From Actinoplanes couchii (lineage in GTDB: Bacteria; Actinomycetota; Actinomycetes; Mycobacteriales; Micromonosporaceae), in assembly GCF_016862075.1 (NCBI RefSeq), contig NZ_BOMG01000023.1:114398-178397 (forward strand): a stretch of 64,000 nucleotides of DNA, in the 5' to 3' direction. The notes beneath the pieces were generated by a model that did not search any database, was not told the origin of the DNA, and saw nothing but the letters and a program-made list of their open reading frames with translations. Positions within the stretch are counted from its first letter, which is position 1; each line of letters begins with the position of its first letter. Position numbers and translations under genes: made by a program. This document shows positions 31,585 through 39,421 of this stretch, in pieces.

Positions 31585-32439
31585 ATGACCTCTGAGGGTG
31601 ATCTCCGCCGATATAGGGCGGATGCCAACAGGTACCGCTCCGACATCAGCAAGGCTTCAGGCACTGTGGCGACACAGCGCAAAAAGGCTGCTGATGCCAT
31701 GACAGCGGCAAGCAAGTCGAAAAGCTCAGGAACTATCCGGATGAAGCAGGCCGAGGCCGATCGGGCAACCAAAGCTGCAAACGACGCCGAGAAGAAGCGC
31801 GCGGACCTCGAAGCTAAGCTGGCGGCGACAGAAGTGAAGATCACCAAAGCCCAAGAGACGATCGACAAGAATCAGCGCATCATGCATGAAAAGGCGATGC
31901 GCGATCTCCGCTCGAAAATTGAGCAGGCATCTTCCCAGTTCAAGCCGACACTAATGGCAAGGCAAGGAAACCCCTTCCCTGGACCTTCACGTCAATTTCC
32001 GAACAGAAACGGATCAATGCCCTCGCCAACCGCAGACGTCTTCCTCTCCCACGCCAGCGAAGATAAGGATGAAATCGCTCGCCCTCTGAAGGATGCCCTT
32101 GAAGCGCGAGGGGTAAGCGTTTGGTTCGACGAAATCCGGATCACGGTAGGAAAAAGCATCCGACGTGAGATCGAGAGCGGCATCGCAGGATGCCGATTCG
32201 CTTTCGTCATCATTTCACCCCACTTTTTCAGAAAGCAGTGGACACAAGCCGAACTGGACGCACTATTTGGCAAGAAGATGGACTCCGGCGACGACTCAGT
32301 ACTTCCCGTATGGCACCACATCTCTAAGGATGAGGTAAAACTCCACTCCCCTTTGCTCGCCGGAATCCTCGCACTCAACTCTGCGACGATGACGGTCGAG
32401 GAGATTGCAGAAGGCCTGGCCGAGGCGGTTAAATCCTAG
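31585..32439 (+). CDS. Coiled-coil / TIR-domain protein
   Basis: 284 residues. Residues 1-125 are a long charged helix, likely coiled coil (AEADRATKAANDAEKKRA and similar heptads). Residues ~145-284 are a TIR domain: ADVFLSHASEDKDEIARPL at its start, GVSVWFDEIRITVGKSI, FAFVIISPHFFRKQW, and WTQAELDAL with the glutamate that is catalytic in NAD-cleaving bacterial TIRs. Such proteins act in antiphage defence or signalling; a role here is inference. Codon use is visibly more AT-rich than neighbours, suggesting acquisition. No partner gene is adjacent. ATG at 31585 with a weak AAGAAG; a TTG precedes it. Confidence 0.9.
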   Translation: MTSEGDLRRYRADANRYRSDISKASGTVATQRKKAADAMTAASKSKSSGTIRMKQAEADRATKAANDAEKKRADLEAKLAATEVKITKAQETIDKNQRIMHEKAMRDLRSKIEQASSQFKPTLMARQGNPFPGPSRQFPNRNGSMPSPTADVFLSHASEDKDEIARPLKDALEARGVSVWFDEIRITVGKSIRREIESGIAGCRFAFVIISPHFFRKQWTQAELDALFGKKMDSGDDSVLPVWHHISKDEVKLHSPLLAGILALNSATMTVEEIAEGLAEAVKS

Positions 32440-32600
32440 TAAGCGGATTTCGATTAATGTTCGCGGAATAACATCGAGGACCGCTCTCCAAGCTCGTTGC
32501 TGTCCGCCGCCCGGCTCCCACCGTTTCAGTTTCCGTCTCGGTCGCTGTCGTTCGTGGCCGTTCATGTCCCATCTGACTCGCACGACCTGCGCGGGTCAAA

Positions 32601-32677
32601 GGCGGTGGCGAACGACTGGTCGCAGACTTGGAAAGCGTGCTGGGAAACCCCTCATGGGTTCGAGGCCCGTGCCGCCG
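32601..32677 (+). pseudogene. tRNA-Ser(GGA)-like sequence, degenerate
   Basis: Seen: a six-pair acceptor (GGCGGU with GCCGCC), a D-stem GCGA/UCGC, a 7-nt loop UUGGAAA with anticodon GGA, a long variable arm GGG-AAA-CCC, and a perfect T-arm AUGGG-UUCGAGG-CCCGU. Against function: two mismatches in the anticodon stem, a short acceptor stem, and a missing base between acceptor and D-stem. It is best read as a decayed or non-canonical serine tRNA. Confidence 0.45.
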
Positions 32678-32770
32678 GCATCGTCGCGGAAGGATGCCGG
32701 CGGTGTCAGGCGGTATCGTGCGGCATCTGGCTTGCCGGATGGTTCGGGCGTGGTGGGCCGGATGAGGCGC

Positions 32771-32812
32771 GGGAGACCGGGACGCTTTCCCCGTTCCGGT
32801 CTCCCGTTTTTT
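32771..32812 (+). terminator. Intrinsic terminator, plus strand
   Basis: A 14-bp stem with one G-T pair (32771-32784 with 32792-32805), loop CTTTCCC, then T6 at 32807-32812. The T-run is on the plus strand, so it ends transcription from the TIR/tRNA-like side. Confidence 0.85.
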
Positions 32813-32814
32813 GG

Positions 32815-33474
32815 TCAGCCGTGGCCGGGCTGGGCGTCCTCGGTCACGTGGATTCCCTCGGCGAATCCGAGGACGTCGGTCTTGCTCCAGCCCAGGCCGT
32901 CCCAGACCTGGACCTGCATGCGCGGGCCGCTGGGCTGGTCGACGTACAGCCACCAACCCGTCGTCATGCCTTCGGCCTTGCCCAGCACGCCGGGGTTGCC
33001 GGCCACCTGCACCTTGTCGCCTTTGGGGGTGCCGGTCTCGTCGACCGACTGGAGCATGACCACAACCTTGTCCTCGAAGTTGTGGATGTTCTTGTCCTTG
33101 GCGTTCTTCGGGGCGATGGTGAGCACGCCCGCGTCGACGCCCTGGATCTCCCAGCCGTCCGGAACCTTGTCGAGGGTGAAGCCTTCCGGCTGCTTGCCGG
33201 TGTAGGCGACCAGCTTCACGGTCGGCGCGACGCTGCCGCCGGCGACGGTGCCCTGGGCGAGCGGGCTGGTCGAGGCGGCAGGGGCGCCGCCGGTGGTGGC
33301 GAAGGCGACGGCCGCGGCCAGGGCGGCGACGGCGAACGCGGAGCCGCCTCCGGCCTGGACGAGACGGCGGCGGCGCAGGGCCCTCTGGCCGCGGGCGATG
33401 TCGGCGGCGACCTGGTCGGTGGTGGGTTCGACGGCCGGTCCGGCGATGCCCGCCAGCCCGTCCTGCAGGTTCAT
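32815..33474 (-). CDS. Membrane-anchored protein, partner of second ECF sigma factor
   Basis: 219 residues: a ~45-residue cytoplasmic part, RRRR then one helix (GSAFAVAALAAAVAFATT), and an extracytoplasmic domain rich in beta structure (VKLVAYTGKQPEGFTLDKVP, WWLYVDQPSGPRMQVQVWDG). Follows the sigma gene by 17 bp. Likely its membrane partner; no zinc anti-sigma motif is visible. Start: second of two adjacent ATGs, with GGAG at 6 nt. Confidence 0.75.
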   Translation of the reverse strand: MNLQDGLAGIAGPAVEPTTDQVAADIARGQRALRRRRLVQAGGGSAFAVAALAAAVAFATTGGAPAASTSPLAQGTVAGGSVAPTVKLVAYTGKQPEGFTLDKVPDGWEIQGVDAGVLTIAPKNAKDKNIHNFEDKVVVMLQSVDETGTPKGDKVQVAGNPGVLGKAEGMTTGWWLYVDQPSGPRMQVQVWDGLGWSKTDVLGFAEGIHVTEDAQPGHG

Positions 33475-33491
33475 CATTTCATTTCTCCTGG

Positions 33492-34001
33492 TCACAGCGT
33501 TGCAAGGGAGGCGTTGACGCCCAGGACCGTCCGGAGGCGGTCGAGCGCCCGGGCGGTCTGGCTCTTCACCGTTCCCTCGGAACATCCGAGGGCGTCGGCG
33601 GTGTCGGCGACGTCGAGGTCGTAGAAGTAGCGGAACACCAGCGCCGCCCGCATCCGGGGCGGCAGTTCCTTCAGGGCCACGCGCAGCCCGTCGGAGACGT
33701 CCCCCTCGTGATGTGCCGCGGCCACCCGGTCCGGGACCTCGGCCATCGACCGTTCGCTACGCCGCCACCACCGCCGCCGCTCGTCGGTCAGCGCGTTCAC
33801 CAGCACCCGCCGGACGTAGCCGTCCGGGTTGTCGGCACGCTGGAACGCCGGCCAGGCGACGTACAGTTTGGTCAGCGCGGACTGGACGAGGTCTTCGGCC
33901 AGGTGGGCGTCGCCCGCCGTGAGCAGAGTCGCCGTACGCACCAGTGCGGCCCTCCGGCTGACCACGAACTGATGGAATTGCTCGTCTCGCTCGGTCTTCA
34001 C
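33492..34001 (-). CDS. ECF RNA polymerase sigma factor, SigE family
   Basis: 169 residues. FHQFVVSRRAALVRTATLLT and AHLAEDLVQSALTKLYVAW are region 2; LPPRMRAALVFRYFYDLDVA with ADALGCSEGTVKSQTARAL is region 4. This matches the SigE-family ECF group common in actinomycetes (often annotated with YrhB/anti-sigma-like partners). GTG start with GGAGGGG upstream. Confidence 0.93.
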   Translation of the reverse strand: MKTERDEQFHQFVVSRRAALVRTATLLTAGDAHLAEDLVQSALTKLYVAWPAFQRADNPDGYVRRVLVNALTDERRRWWRRSERSMAEVPDRVAAAHHEGDVSDGLRVALKELPPRMRAALVFRYFYDLDVADTADALGCSEGTVKSQTARALDRLRTVLGVNASLATL

Positions 34002-34070
34002 ACGATCCCCTCCTTCACTCTCACGCCTCCCTGACGACTGCCACCTCCTCCGGGTTGCATCCCATCGCGG

Positions 34071-34409
34071 TCAGTCCGGCGGCCGGGCGACGACGAGCAC
34101 TCCGTCCGGCAGGGTCACGGCCACCCGGCCGTGGTCGGGATTGACCGACACGGTGTTCTCCGGGAACCGCTCCCACTGCCGGCCCGGCCCGCCCAGCAGG
34201 TGCCCCTCCGGGGTGAGCACGAGCAGATCCTCCCCGGTCATCCAGGTCAGGCGGTAGATGTCGGTCAGTTCACTGAGCACCTGAGGTTTCCCGGGGCCGG
34301 CATGTTCGACCGGAAGGCGGACAGCGCGCACCACTTGCCCCAGCGCCTGCTTCCGGGTGGTGATGGTGAGCGTCTTGGAGGAATTCGCCGCGGTGGGAAA
34401 AGATAGACC
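34071..34409 (-). pseudogene. Fragment of a larger protein, no start codon found
   Basis: The frame encodes a beta-rich segment (LTITTRKQALGQVV, YRLTWMTGEDLLVLTPEGHL, VAVTLPDGVLVVARPPD). It remains open upstream to about 34430 without ATG or TTG; only a GTG pair at 34334 could start an 87-aa product. The upstream part reads as protein-like, so this is likely the 3' end of a truncated gene. Confidence 0.4.
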
Positions 34410-34413
34410 GATG

Positions 34414-35148
34414 TCACTTGATGGCGAAACCGGCGAGGAGGCCGGTGAAGGGCTTGGGCGGCGGTACGGCGTACTCGTCGCGCCGTGACGTTCGCAACCC
34501 GAGGCCGACCAGGGACTGCACCAGCAGTGTGGCGGCGGTGACCCCGTCGATCACCGGGGCGCCGATGCGCTGGGACACCTCGGCGCAGAAGCCGGCCATT
34601 CCGGCGCAGCCGAGCACGATGACGTCGGAGCCGTCCCGGTCCAGGGCCTCGCGGGCGAGCGCGACGACCCGGGGCAGCACCGCCGGGTCGGTCTCCAGTT
34701 CCAGGACCGGGATCTCGCAGGCGTGCACTCCCCGGCAGGCCCCGGCGGGGGCGTACCGCTGGGCCAGGTCTCGCGCCCGTCCGGCCGTACGGCCGAGGGT
34801 TGTGACCACGCTGAAACCGCGACCGACGAGCATCGCCGCATGCATCGCCGCCTCCGCGATGCCGACCACGGGACCGGTCGCGATCTCCCGGGCGGCATCG
34901 AGTCCGGGGTCGCCGAAGCAGGCGACCACGTAGCCGTCCGCGCCGGCCCGCTCCCCCGCGATGATCTCGGCGAGCAGGCCGGGAACGGCGAGGGCCTCGT
35001 CGTAGTGGCTCTCGATGGAGGCCGGCCCCATGTCCGGGTTGACCGCCTCGACGGTGACGCCCGGACCGGCGACGGCCCGGGCGCTGGTCCCGATCAGGGC
35101 GGTCATCGACGCCGTGGTGTTGGGGTTGACGACCCGGATCAGTGTCAT
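34414..35148 (-). CDS. Asp/Glu (hydantoin) racemase-family protein
   Basis: 244 residues. Starts RVVNPNTTASMTALIG, the signature of the hydantoin/aspartate racemase group; catalytic cysteines are in ACFGDPGLDAAREI near residue 77 and LGCAGMAGFCAEV near residue 185. These enzymes invert hydantoin or amino-acid stereocentres, or belong to the arylmalonate decarboxylase fold. Its ATG overlaps the permease stop (ATGA), so they form a functional pair for uptake and handling of a hydantoin/allantoin-like compound. Confidence 0.9.
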   Translation of the reverse strand: MTLIRVVNPNTTASMTALIGTSARAVAGPGVTVEAVNPDMGPASIESHYDEALAVPGLLAEIIAGERAGADGYVVACFGDPGLDAAREIATGPVVGIAEAAMHAAMLVGRGFSVVTTLGRTAGRARDLAQRYAPAGACRGVHACEIPVLELETDPAVLPRVVALAREALDRDGSDVIVLGCAGMAGFCAEVSQRIGAPVIDGVTAATLLVQSLVGLGLRTSRRDEYAVPPPKPFTGLLAGFAIK

Positions 35149-36623
35149 CTCTTCTTGGCGAGGCCGAGGTAGATGACGAACCCGAGGGCGCAGCCGATGA
35201 ACCAGCTGTACTTGGCCACCTCGGTCATCGTGCCGAGCACCGGGATCACCGCGATGAGCGCGCCGGCCACGGTGGCGATGATCGCCGGCGGGTTGTAGCC
35301 GTTCTTGTAGAAGTACCTGCCGCCGGGCGACATGGTGAACATCGCGTCCACGTCCACCCGCTGTTTCCGGATCAGGTAGTAGTCGGCGATCAGGACCCCG
35401 AACAGCGGCCCGATGAAGGCGCCCAGCGTCTCCAGCGTGTAATGGATGACCTCCGGGTTGTTGTAGAGGTTCCACGGTGTGAGCAGCACCGACCCGACCG
35501 CGGCGATCATGCCGCCGGCCCGCCAGGAGATCCGCTGCGGGCTGACGTTGGAGAAGTCGAACGCCGGCGAGATGAAGTTGGCGACGATGTTGATGCCGAT
35601 CGTGGCGATGGTGAAGGTGAGCGCGCCGAGCACGATCGCGAACGTGCTGTCGATCCGCGCCACGGTCGCGACCGGGTCGGTGAGCAGCTCACCGAAGACC
35701 GGCACGGTGAGCGAGGCGGTCACCACCGTCAGGATCGAGAACATCAGGAAGTTGACCGGCAACCCCAGAAAATTCCCGACCTTCACTTTCTGGTACGTGG
35801 ATCCATAGCGCGAGAAGTCCCCGAAGTTGAGCATGGGGCCGGAGAAGTAGGACACGACGAGTGCGATCGCGCCGAGCATGACCGGGATCGCGTCCAGGCC
35901 GGTGACCGTGACCTCGCCCAGGTTCAGGTCGATGGCGCCCCAGCCGGCCCGGGAGATCAGGTATCCGGCGAGGACGAACATGACCACGTAGACGGCCGGG
36001 CCGCAGAAGTCGATGAACCGGCGGATCGTCTCCATGCCGGTCCAGAAGACGGCCGCCTGCAGGACCCAGAGCAGGGCGTACGTGCACCAGCCCAGCAACG
36101 GCAGGCCGAGGAACCCGTACTGGCCGACGTCGGCGTACGGCATCAGCGACGGCCACAGTTTGAGGATGACCACGTCCAGGGCCGCCGAGGCGAGGTAGGT
36201 CTGGATGCCGTACCAGGCGACCGCGATCGCCCCGCGGATGATCGCCGGCACGTTCGCGCCGAGCACCCCGAAGGCCACCCGGTTGATCACCGGATAGGGC
36301 ACGCCTGTCACCTGGGACGGCTTGGCCACCAGATTGCAGAAGAAGTAGACGATGGTGATGCCGACGACCAGCGACACCAGCACCTGCCAGCTGGACAGCC
36401 CCAGCGCGAAGAGGCTGCCCGCGGTGACGTAGCCGCCGACGCTGTGCACGTCGGACATCCAGAACGCGAAGATGTTGTACGACCCCCACCGCTGTTGTTT
36501 GAGCGGCGCCAGGTCCTCGTTGGTGAGTCGCGGATCGTAATCGGGTTTCGTGACGCCGCTACCGACCGGCATGCCGGCGGCTTCGACCAGGTCCTCGTGC
36601 GGTCTGCCGGGGATGGTGGACAT
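35145..36623 (-). CDS. NCS1-family nucleobase/hydantoin/allantoin permease
   Basis: 492 residues and twelve hydrophobic helices. The N-terminal LTNEDLAPLKQQRWGSYNIF and FWMSDVHSVGGYVTAGSLFA are diagnostic of NCS1 (Mhp1/PucI-like) sodium- or proton-coupled permeases; PVINRVAFGVLGANVPAI and NFGDFSRYG also fit. The ATG at 36623 is preceded by TAGCGT and a 7-nt spacer with no ribosome-binding site. Coupled to the racemase. Confidence 0.93.
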   Translation of the reverse strand: MSTIPGRPHEDLVEAAGMPVGSGVTKPDYDPRLTNEDLAPLKQQRWGSYNIFAFWMSDVHSVGGYVTAGSLFALGLSSWQVLVSLVVGITIVYFFCNLVAKPSQVTGVPYPVINRVAFGVLGANVPAIIRGAIAVAWYGIQTYLASAALDVVILKLWPSLMPYADVGQYGFLGLPLLGWCTYALLWVLQAAVFWTGMETIRRFIDFCGPAVYVVMFVLAGYLISRAGWGAIDLNLGEVTVTGLDAIPVMLGAIALVVSYFSGPMLNFGDFSRYGSTYQKVKVGNFLGLPVNFLMFSILTVVTASLTVPVFGELLTDPVATVARIDSTFAIVLGALTFTIATIGINIVANFISPAFDFSNVSPQRISWRAGGMIAAVGSVLLTPWNLYNNPEVIHYTLETLGAFIGPLFGVLIADYYLIRKQRVDVDAMFTMSPGGRYFYKNGYNPPAIIATVAGALIAVIPVLGTMTEVAKYSWFIGCALGFVIYLGLAKKR

Positions 36624-36636
36624 GGACGTCACGCTA
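36624..36636 (-). promoter_or_regulatory. Leaderless-type promoter -10 of the permease
   Basis: TAGCGT (36631-36636, minus strand), 7 nt, then the ATG at 36623. Confidence 0.4.
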
Positions 36637-36649
36637 TGAATCCGCTGTT

Positions 36650-36940
36650 TCACCGGGATGTGCGGAACTGTATATCTTCCGGTACCGGATAGAGCTGACG
36701 CTGGTTCACCACGGTCCGCCGGACGTGCGGCGGGTTGACCAGCGGGGCGGTCGGCGCCCGCCGTTCGGCCATCATCCCGATGATCGCGCGGGACGCCTGG
36801 TCGTAGCCGGTCCGGTACGCCTCGTCCCGGTCCCGTCCGTGCCGGTGCCACTGGTGGATGCGCCCGACCGCGTACCCGCTGGACACCACGATGGCGAGGG
36901 TCAGCAGGAGGTAGAGGACACCGTTGCCGGGCGCGGTCAC
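36650..36940 (-). CDS. Small membrane protein, GRIHQ family (copy A)
   Basis: 96 residues: a membrane helix (VLYLLLTLAIVVSSGYAV), then GRIHQWHRHGRDRDEAYRTG and a variable tail. Shares the GR(I/V)HQ(W)...(F/Y)R(D/T)GY pattern with the next gene and with the gene at 41139-41339. GTG at 36940 overlaps the stop of the upstream paralog (GTGA). Unknown function. Confidence 0.65.
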   Translation of the reverse strand: MTAPGNGVLYLLLTLAIVVSSGYAVGRIHQWHRHGRDRDEAYRTGYDQASRAIIGMMAERRAPTAPLVNPPHVRRTVVNQRQLYPVPEDIQFRTSR

Positions 36941-37233
36941 GACCGGTCCGTCCCGGTGGGGCACGCCCGGCTGCGCGGCGCGCCCGGGCGGGGCCGGGAG
37001 AACTCCCGGCGGGGTGGCCGGCCCACCGGCGCCGGGGTGACCGGCCGGCGCCGCCCGGTGGGTATCCGGCCGGCGAACCCGGCCGACGCGTGCCGGTACC
37101 CGTCCCGGAAAGCGGCCCGGCGCCGATGCTGCTCACGCTGCCGCTGATGCACCCGGCCGCCGGCGTAGGCGCTGAGGCACGCCACCACGAGAGCGCACAG
37201 CGACTCCACCAGAATGACCCGGGCCGGTGTCAT
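36937..37233 (-). CDS. Small membrane protein, GRIHQ family (copy B)
   Basis: 98 residues: helix VILVESLCALVVACLSAYAG, then GRVHQRQREQHRRRAAFRDG and a Pro/Arg-rich cytoplasmic tail. Tandem paralog of copy A. ATG at 37233 chosen because the helix then starts at the same distance as in copy C; AAGG is about 10 nt upstream. Unknown function. Confidence 0.65.
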   Translation of the reverse strand: MTPARVILVESLCALVVACLSAYAGGRVHQRQREQHRRRAAFRDGYRHASAGFAGRIPTGRRRPVTPAPVGRPPRREFSRPRPGAPRSRACPTGTDRS

Positions 37234-37584
37234 CGGCGGATCGCCTTCACTGTTTCCTCCGGCATGGTCCCGTCCTTCGAATGCCGCTGGTTTCATGACG
37301 GCAAACTCACGTCCGGCGACGAAGGAAGTCAGTCACACGAGCGGTCCCGGCTGGCCGATCGGCCGATTGCCTCCGTGGCCGCGGGCACTGGGCCGCACGG
37401 TCCACCCGCCGGCCCCGAACGGACGGCACCGCAGGCCGTGTGACGGAGTCCCCAGGGGTGAGAACCAGCCTGATTCACGCGAACGGGAACCCAGGGTATT
37501 TGACTTGTCTGTCCGTTTTGCCAACATCCCCCTCGCGGCCTCCCACCCGGCCGGACCCCGCCGCCGAGGGAAAGGCACCCGCGC
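37234..37584. other. Divergent intergenic region
   Basis: 351 bp between copy B and the glycosyltransferase. A TTGACT (37500-37505) could be a -35 for the plus-strand gene. No hairpin or repeat stands out. Confidence 0.35.
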
Positions 37585-38778
37585 ATGCTGCAGTCCCGGA
37601 CCACTCGGCGTGCGCTGGCCGCGGCCGCCGTGCTCCTGGCGGTGACCGCCGCGACCGGGTACGTCCACCGGGAGGTCGACTCGCTCGCCCTGTTCGCCTG
37701 CTGGTGCGCCGGGTACGGCACGCTGCTCGTCCGGGCCTGGTCGTTCGTCCGCAACGGCCGGGTTCCGCGCCCGGCGGCGGCGACCGCCCGGATCGTGGCG
37801 ATCGTCCCGGCCTGCGCCCCGGACGACGCGGACCTGCGCGCCTGCGTCTGGTCGCTGCTCAACCAGCACGGTGTGGTCGTCGGTGAGGTGCACGTCGTCG
37901 ACGACGGCCCGGTCAACCGCCCGGTGCGCCCGTTCGCCCATCCCCGGGTGCACTGGCACCACCGGCTGGACGGCGGCTCCCGCCCGGCCGCGCTGCACGT
38001 CCTGGACCGGCTCGAACCCGCCGACTGGGACTTCGTGCTGACCCTGGACGGCGACTGCGTCCTGGACGACCACGCGCTGGAACACCTGCTGGAGGTGTTC
38101 ACCGACCCGCGGGTGACGGTGGCCAAGCCGATGATCGCGGCCCGCAACGCCGGGCAGAACATGCTCACCCGGATCGCCGACGTGCATCTGGGCACCGCCC
38201 GCGGGCTGCGGATGAGCCGGCCGCTGCCGGGCGCGGGCCTGTGCCGGGCCGGGGTGGCCTTCCAGGACCGGGACCACCACCGGGGCGGGTCCGCGGCCTT
38301 CGAGGGCGAGGTGCTCGTGGTGCCGGCGGCGACCGTCTGGACCCGGGCGCCGGCCGACCGGGACGCCGCCTACCGCCAGTGGCTGCGCTGGTCCACGACG
38401 TGGTGGCGGACGTTCGGCCGGGTGGTGCCGGCGGCCCGGATGCTGGCCGGGTCACTGGCCGTCGGGTACGCATCGGTCGCCCTGGTCACCGGGCCGGTCC
38501 GGAGCGGACCGGCCGCTTTGTACGCCACGTTGTATCTGCTGGTTCGTTACGCCATGACGGGTCTGTATCTGGTCGACCGGCCCCGGACGAGCGGACCTGA
38601 CAGGTTCTGGACGTGGCTGCTGCTCACCCCGGCCGAAGCCGCCCTCAACCTGCTGTTCGTCGTCCCGGTCAGATACATCGCCCTGCTCAGGCTCTGCCGG
38701 AGCCGTTCCAGATCGTCGACGGCCGGTCCCGGCACGGTCTACCACAGCGCACACCTGCTTGAAGGGAACCGAACGTGA
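37585..38778 (+). CDS. Membrane glycosyltransferase family 2 (hyaluronan/chitin-synthase-like)
   Basis: 397 residues. Two N-terminal helices, a GT-A domain with VVDDGP near residue 110, TLDGDCVLDDHALEHLLEVF (the metal/UDP-sugar DxD) near residue 152, FEGE (acceptor acid) near residue 240 and QWLRWSTTWWR (the QxxRW product motif) near residue 265, then three or four helices. Processive beta-glycosyltransferase; polymer unknown. Stop overlaps the next start (GTGA), coupling it to a coiled-coil protein. Confidence 0.9.
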   Translation: MLQSRTTRRALAAAAVLLAVTAATGYVHREVDSLALFACWCAGYGTLLVRAWSFVRNGRVPRPAAATARIVAIVPACAPDDADLRACVWSLLNQHGVVVGEVHVVDDGPVNRPVRPFAHPRVHWHHRLDGGSRPAALHVLDRLEPADWDFVLTLDGDCVLDDHALEHLLEVFTDPRVTVAKPMIAARNAGQNMLTRIADVHLGTARGLRMSRPLPGAGLCRAGVAFQDRDHHRGGSAAFEGEVLVVPAATVWTRAPADRDAAYRQWLRWSTTWWRTFGRVVPAARMLAGSLAVGYASVALVTGPVRSGPAALYATLYLLVRYAMTGLYLVDRPRTSGPDRFWTWLLLTPAEAALNLLFVVPVRYIALLRLCRSRSRSSTAGPGTVYHSAHLLEGNRT

Positions 38779-39368
38779 ACACCGACACCGAGGTGATGTT
38801 CTCCGGCGGTCTCGACGGCGTGATTGTCCCGGCGATGCCCCCCACACAGCGCACGACGTCCATGCCGGCCGGAGCGGGAGAGACCCTGGTCCTGCCGGAC
38901 GGGGCACTCCAGCTGCTCGCACTGGCCCAGCGCACCGCCGACGACCACATCGCCGCGGTGAACCGGCACGCGCACCAGGTGCGCGCCGAGGCGCAGGCCC
39001 TGGCCGAACAGATCCACCGCGACGCCCATGCGTACGCCGACGAGGCGCGCGCCGAGACCGACCGGATGCTGGCGCAGACCCGGGCCGAGTCCGACCGGAT
39101 GCTGACCGCGGCGCGGGCCGAGGCGGAGCGGATCGTGGCCGAGGGCAACGACCACGCCGACCAGATGAAGGCCCAGGCCGAGCAGCGTTACCAGGACGCC
39201 GTCGGCGGGCTGGCGAAGCAGCGTGAGGCGCTGCAGAAGCAGATCGAGGCGCTGGCCAGCTTCGACAACGACTACCGGCAGCGGATCACGGTGTTCCTGC
39301 AGAGTCAGCTGCGGGCGCTCTGGGCCGAGGAACCCCGGGCCGTCGATCCGCTGGACCCGGCCGCCTGA
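38775..39368 (+). CDS. DivIVA-like coiled-coil protein
   Basis: 197 residues. After ~50 disordered residues there is a continuous heptad region (ALAQRTADDHIAAVNRHAHQ, AEAQALAEQIHRDAHAYADE, AETDRMLAQTRAESDRML) resembling the second coiled coil of DivIVA/Wag31-type polar-growth proteins; the membrane-binding N-terminus of true DivIVA is not present. Coupled to the glycosyltransferase, so it may position it. Confidence 0.75.
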   Translation: MNTDTEVMFSGGLDGVIVPAMPPTQRTTSMPAGAGETLVLPDGALQLLALAQRTADDHIAAVNRHAHQVRAEAQALAEQIHRDAHAYADEARAETDRMLAQTRAESDRMLTAARAEAERIVAEGNDHADQMKAQAEQRYQDAVGGLAKQREALQKQIEALASFDNDYRQRITVFLQSQLRALWAEEPRAVDPLDPAA

Positions 39369-39383
39369 GGCCGGCGCCGCCGG

Positions 39384-39421
39384 TTCAGGCGTCGTCCCCG
39401 GCTTCAGGCGTTGTCCCCGGC
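39384..39421. repeat. 19-bp tandem duplication spanning a stop codon
   Basis: TTCAGGCGTCGTCCCCGGC (39384-39402) is followed by a copy with one change (39403-39421), which contains the stop of the minus-strand gene. Same arrangement as at secG. Confidence 0.9.

Larger units (their letters stand above)
32440..32814. other. Region after the TIR gene: tRNA-like sequence, hairpin, terminator
   Basis: 375 bp without a protein gene. It holds the tRNA-Ser-like sequence, an 11-bp hairpin (32672-32682 with 32693-32703) that shares bases with the tRNA-like 3' end, and a strong plus-strand terminator at 32771-32812. Together these look like one plus-strand RNA unit. Confidence 0.5.
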
